Shown here: one piece after another, positions 5,741 to 7,075 of the stretch
Layout of the letters: every line of letters begins with the position of its first letter
Numbering within the stretch: the stretch's first letter is position 1
Origin: an uncultured Coriobacteriaceae bacterium
Lineage (GTDB): Bacteria > Actinomycetota > Coriobacteriia > Coriobacteriales > Atopobiaceae
DNA length: 7,075 nucleotides
NCBI GenBank assembly: GCA_902766805.1
Contig: CACXFF010000224.1
Coordinates: forward strand, 1 to 7,075
Direction: 5' to 3'
Notes under the pieces: generated by a model
Told to the model about the DNA's origin: nothing
The model's input: the letters and a program-made list of their open reading frames with translations, nothing else
Database searches by the model: none
Translations under genes and position numbers: made by a program

Positions 5741-5897
5741 GTGTCTTGCCTGCGGGGGATGGGATTCTCGACCGCGGCAGGCTCTTGACGGAGAGGAAAG
5801 GCGTTTCTTACCTCCGAGAGGTGAGGTTCTCGTCCCCAAACCGCCCAGGAGGGGGATGCGGCCGGAGTTTCTTACCTCCGAGAGGTGAGGAACTCGT
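5741..5897. repeat. Three regularly spaced ~31-bp repeat units with short unique spacers (CRISPR-like layout)
   Basis: Units lie at 5741-5771, 5803-5833 and 5867-5897, with periods of 62 and 64 bp and spacers of 31 and 33 bp. Units 2 and 3 share 29 of 31 bases, differing only as TT (5827-5828) versus AA (5891-5892). Unit 1 is degenerate, matching unit 2 at 22 of 31 bases without gaps. Units 2 and 3 begin GTTTCTTACCTC and contain a dyad CTTACCTC-CGA-GAGGTGAG. In unit 3 the AA extends this to a 12-bp stem (5867-5878 with 5882-5893). The two spacers are unrelated to each other. The geometry resembles a minimal or decayed CRISPR array, but no cas gene or A/T-rich leader is visible. A dispersed palindromic repeat is the main alternative. 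Confidence 0.65.
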
Positions 5898-5964
5898 GTG
5901 ACGCTACGGCCGACGTAGGCTGCTGGGCACATCGATGCCTCTCGCAGGCCCAAGGAGTATGCCA

Positions 5965-6000
5965 GGCGGCGCCAAAGGAAGCAGTTCCTTTGGCGCCGCC
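5965..6000. terminator. Bidirectional terminator hairpin between convergent genes
   Basis: There is a perfect 16-bp inverted repeat, GGCGGCGCCAAAGGAA (5965-5980) with TTCCTTTGGCGCCGCC (5985-6000), and a 4-nt loop GCAG. It lies 36 bp from the 3' end of the minus-strand gene and 255 bp after the DAHP synthase gene. It lacks a T-run on either strand, so it may act through stem strength alone. The adjoining 5898-5964 holds only a weak 5-bp dyad (5904-5918). Confidence 0.75.
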
Positions 6001-6036
6001 GTGTGTTGCTCGGGGCTCCGGACTCGGGGTTCGACG

Positions 6037-7075
6037 CTAGGGCTGCTTGCCGGTCATCGTGGTCGCAGGCGGGTTCACCTGCTCGTAGCGGCTGCCCGTC
6101 GCGCACGGCTCGCCGGCCAGGTCGCACACCAGAAGGTCGCTGCGCACGGCGGGGTTGGCCTTGGCAGCCTTGTCGCTCAGCCCCAGGTCCTTCGTGGCGA
6201 AGCTCGCGACGATGCCGTCGGCCGTGAGGTAGTAGGTGAGCTTGCCGTTCTTCACGAGGTCGCTCGCGCGCTCGCGCATCGTGCGCTTGTCGCCGAAGAG
6301 GTCTTCCATCCAGCGGTTGGTCTGGGCGATCCAGTCGTCCTCATCTGCCGGGGTCTGTGCGGAGCTCGCGGTCGTAGGCTCCAGGCTCTTCAGGAAGAGC
6401 TCCAGCGCGTCGACCGCGCAGGCGTTGAGCTCGGAGCGCTTGAGCCCCACGAACTCCCAAGGATCCTGCTCTTCGCCGCTGTCCAGGTCCACCACGCGCG
6501 CCTCGACCTTGGTGTCGCCGCCCTTGTTCGTGCTCCAGCTCTCTATGCGCAGGCCCGCCACGCCTCCGGCGAAATAGGTCACCTGGGCGTGGTACAGCGC
6601 GTTGCCCGAGCTGCCGAAGAGCCCCGAACTCGCCTTGCCGGTCGCGGCCGCCTCGGCAGCGCGGCGCAGCTCCTCATTGAGCTTGTCCATGTCCTCGTTG
6701 TCCTTCGTCGAGGTGAACACGGGGTAGGCGTACCACGAGCTGATGCCGTCGTTGGTCGCGGGCGTGCCGCTGAGCTTGGCCTTGTGCAGGCTGTCCGCCG
6801 AAGCGTACTCGTAGCTGTAGGTGGCGGGTAGCAGTGCGGTGCGGTGCGCGATGGTGGCATCCACCAGGCGCTGCACGCCGCCTTCGCCCATGCCCGACGA
6901 CAGCGCGTAGGCGCGCGCGGACTCGATGGCCTCGTCGGTCATCTGCTCTACGCCCGCGATGCCCAGGGTGAGGCTCGCGCTTCCGTGGCCGTGCCCGTCG
7001 TCGAACTCGAACTCGCTCACGTCCAGGCGCGCGGCGATGCCGTCGGTCACGTAGAGCGTGCCGGAAGGCACCAGG
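6037..7075 (-). CDS. PdaC/RsiV-like (DUF4163/DUF3298) protein, N-terminus outside window
   Basis: The frame is open from the right edge to the TAG at 6037-6039, so about 345 C-terminal residues are seen. An internal GTG at 7071 is not taken as the start, because the frame continues beyond it without a ribosome-binding site in view. Family-like blocks appear in order. First comes YAYPVFTSTKDNEDMDKLNE, resembling the DUF4163 YPxI-x-N-x-x-x-x-x-x-N-x-x-I opening. Next are a VTYFAGGVAGLRIES strand pair with NKGGDTKVEARVVDLDSGEE, like the xGGAHG...fDl-x-TG region, and then WEFVGLKRSEL. Last is LTYYLTADGIVASF, like the DUF3298 FYLTxxGIVFxF strand. Such modules are typically extracytoplasmic (PdaC deacetylase N-terminus, anti-sigma factor RsiV). 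The signal or anchor would lie outside the window, so secretion is inference. The tail has two cysteines (LLVCDLAGEPC). The assignment is by pattern only; an unrelated lineage-specific surface protein is possible. Confidence 0.6.
   Translation of the reverse strand, partial: LVPSGTLYVTDGIAARLDVSEFEFDDGHGHGSASLTLGIAGVEQMTDEAIESARAYALSSGMGEGGVQRLVDATIAHRTALLPATYSYEYASADSLHKAKLSGTPATNDGISSWYAYPVFTSTKDNEDMDKLNEELRRAAEAAATGKASSGLFGSSGNALYHAQVTYFAGGVAGLRIESWSTNKGGDTKVEARVVDLDSGEEQDPWEFVGLKRSELNACAVDALELFLKSLEPTTASSAQTPADEDDWIAQTNRWMEDLFGDKRTMRERASDLVKNGKLTYYLTADGIVASFATKDLGLSDKAAKANPAVRSDLLVCDLAGEPCATGSRYEQVNPPATTMTGKQP

Noticed and set aside
5930..5960. A fourth copy of the spaced repeat at the expected 63-bp interval
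   Set aside because: It has a GCCT-AGGC dyad in the right place, but only about 9 of 27 bases match, which is near chance.
5935..6831. A 298-codon plus-strand frame opposite the 6037-7075 gene
   Set aside because: It runs through the intergenic hairpin, has no ribosome-binding site and shows shadow-frame composition. The minus-strand frame shows structured family-like blocks.

Overview
The window is high-GC DNA with strong AGGAGG-type ribosome-binding sites, dense reading frames, tRNA genes and T-tailed terminators. It fits a high-GC Gram-positive chromosome. The mix of a peptide-binding ABC protein, a PAS/GAF PP2C phosphatase and an AroG-type DAHP synthase would suit a Coriobacteriia member (Olsenella/Atopobium-like). 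That placement is inference, because no marker gene is present.

Layout from left to right. Positions 1-696 hold the C-terminal end of an OppA-like oligopeptide-binding protein, closed by a strong terminator (721-751). Next is a very long imperfect hairpin (755-837) of unknown role. A well-formed promoter then drives tRNA-Leu(GAG), which has its own terminator. Positions 1105-3279 encode a 724-residue soluble PAS-GAF-PP2C (RsbU/SpoIIE-type) phosphatase. After two non-canonical hairpins, a promoter drives tRNA-Gly(GCC) and tRNA-Cys(GCA), with a terminator-like hairpin between them and a 12-bp-stem hairpin after them. On the minus strand, 3812-4549 encodes one polypeptide that joins a STAS anti-sigma-antagonist domain to an RsbW/SpoIIAB-type ATPase domain. 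Divergent from it, 4681-5709 encodes a complete DAHP synthase, the entry enzyme of aromatic amino acid synthesis. The convergent intergenic stretch 5710-6036 holds three regularly spaced ~31-bp repeat units and a 16-bp perfect hairpin. The minus-strand gene 6037-7075, cut by the right edge, resembles DUF4163/DUF3298 (PdaC/RsiV-like) proteins.

Functional reading: the PP2C phosphatase and the STAS-ATPase fusion together look like the three catalytic and binding activities of a partner-switching (RsbU/RsbV/RsbW-like) circuit, carried on two genes that converge on a tRNA pair. No sigma factor is visible. The least explained items are the STAS-ATPase fusion with its cysteine-rich ATP-lid region, the CRISPR-like spaced repeats after the DAHP synthase gene, the long hairpin at 755-837, and the promoter architecture shared by the two tRNA units.
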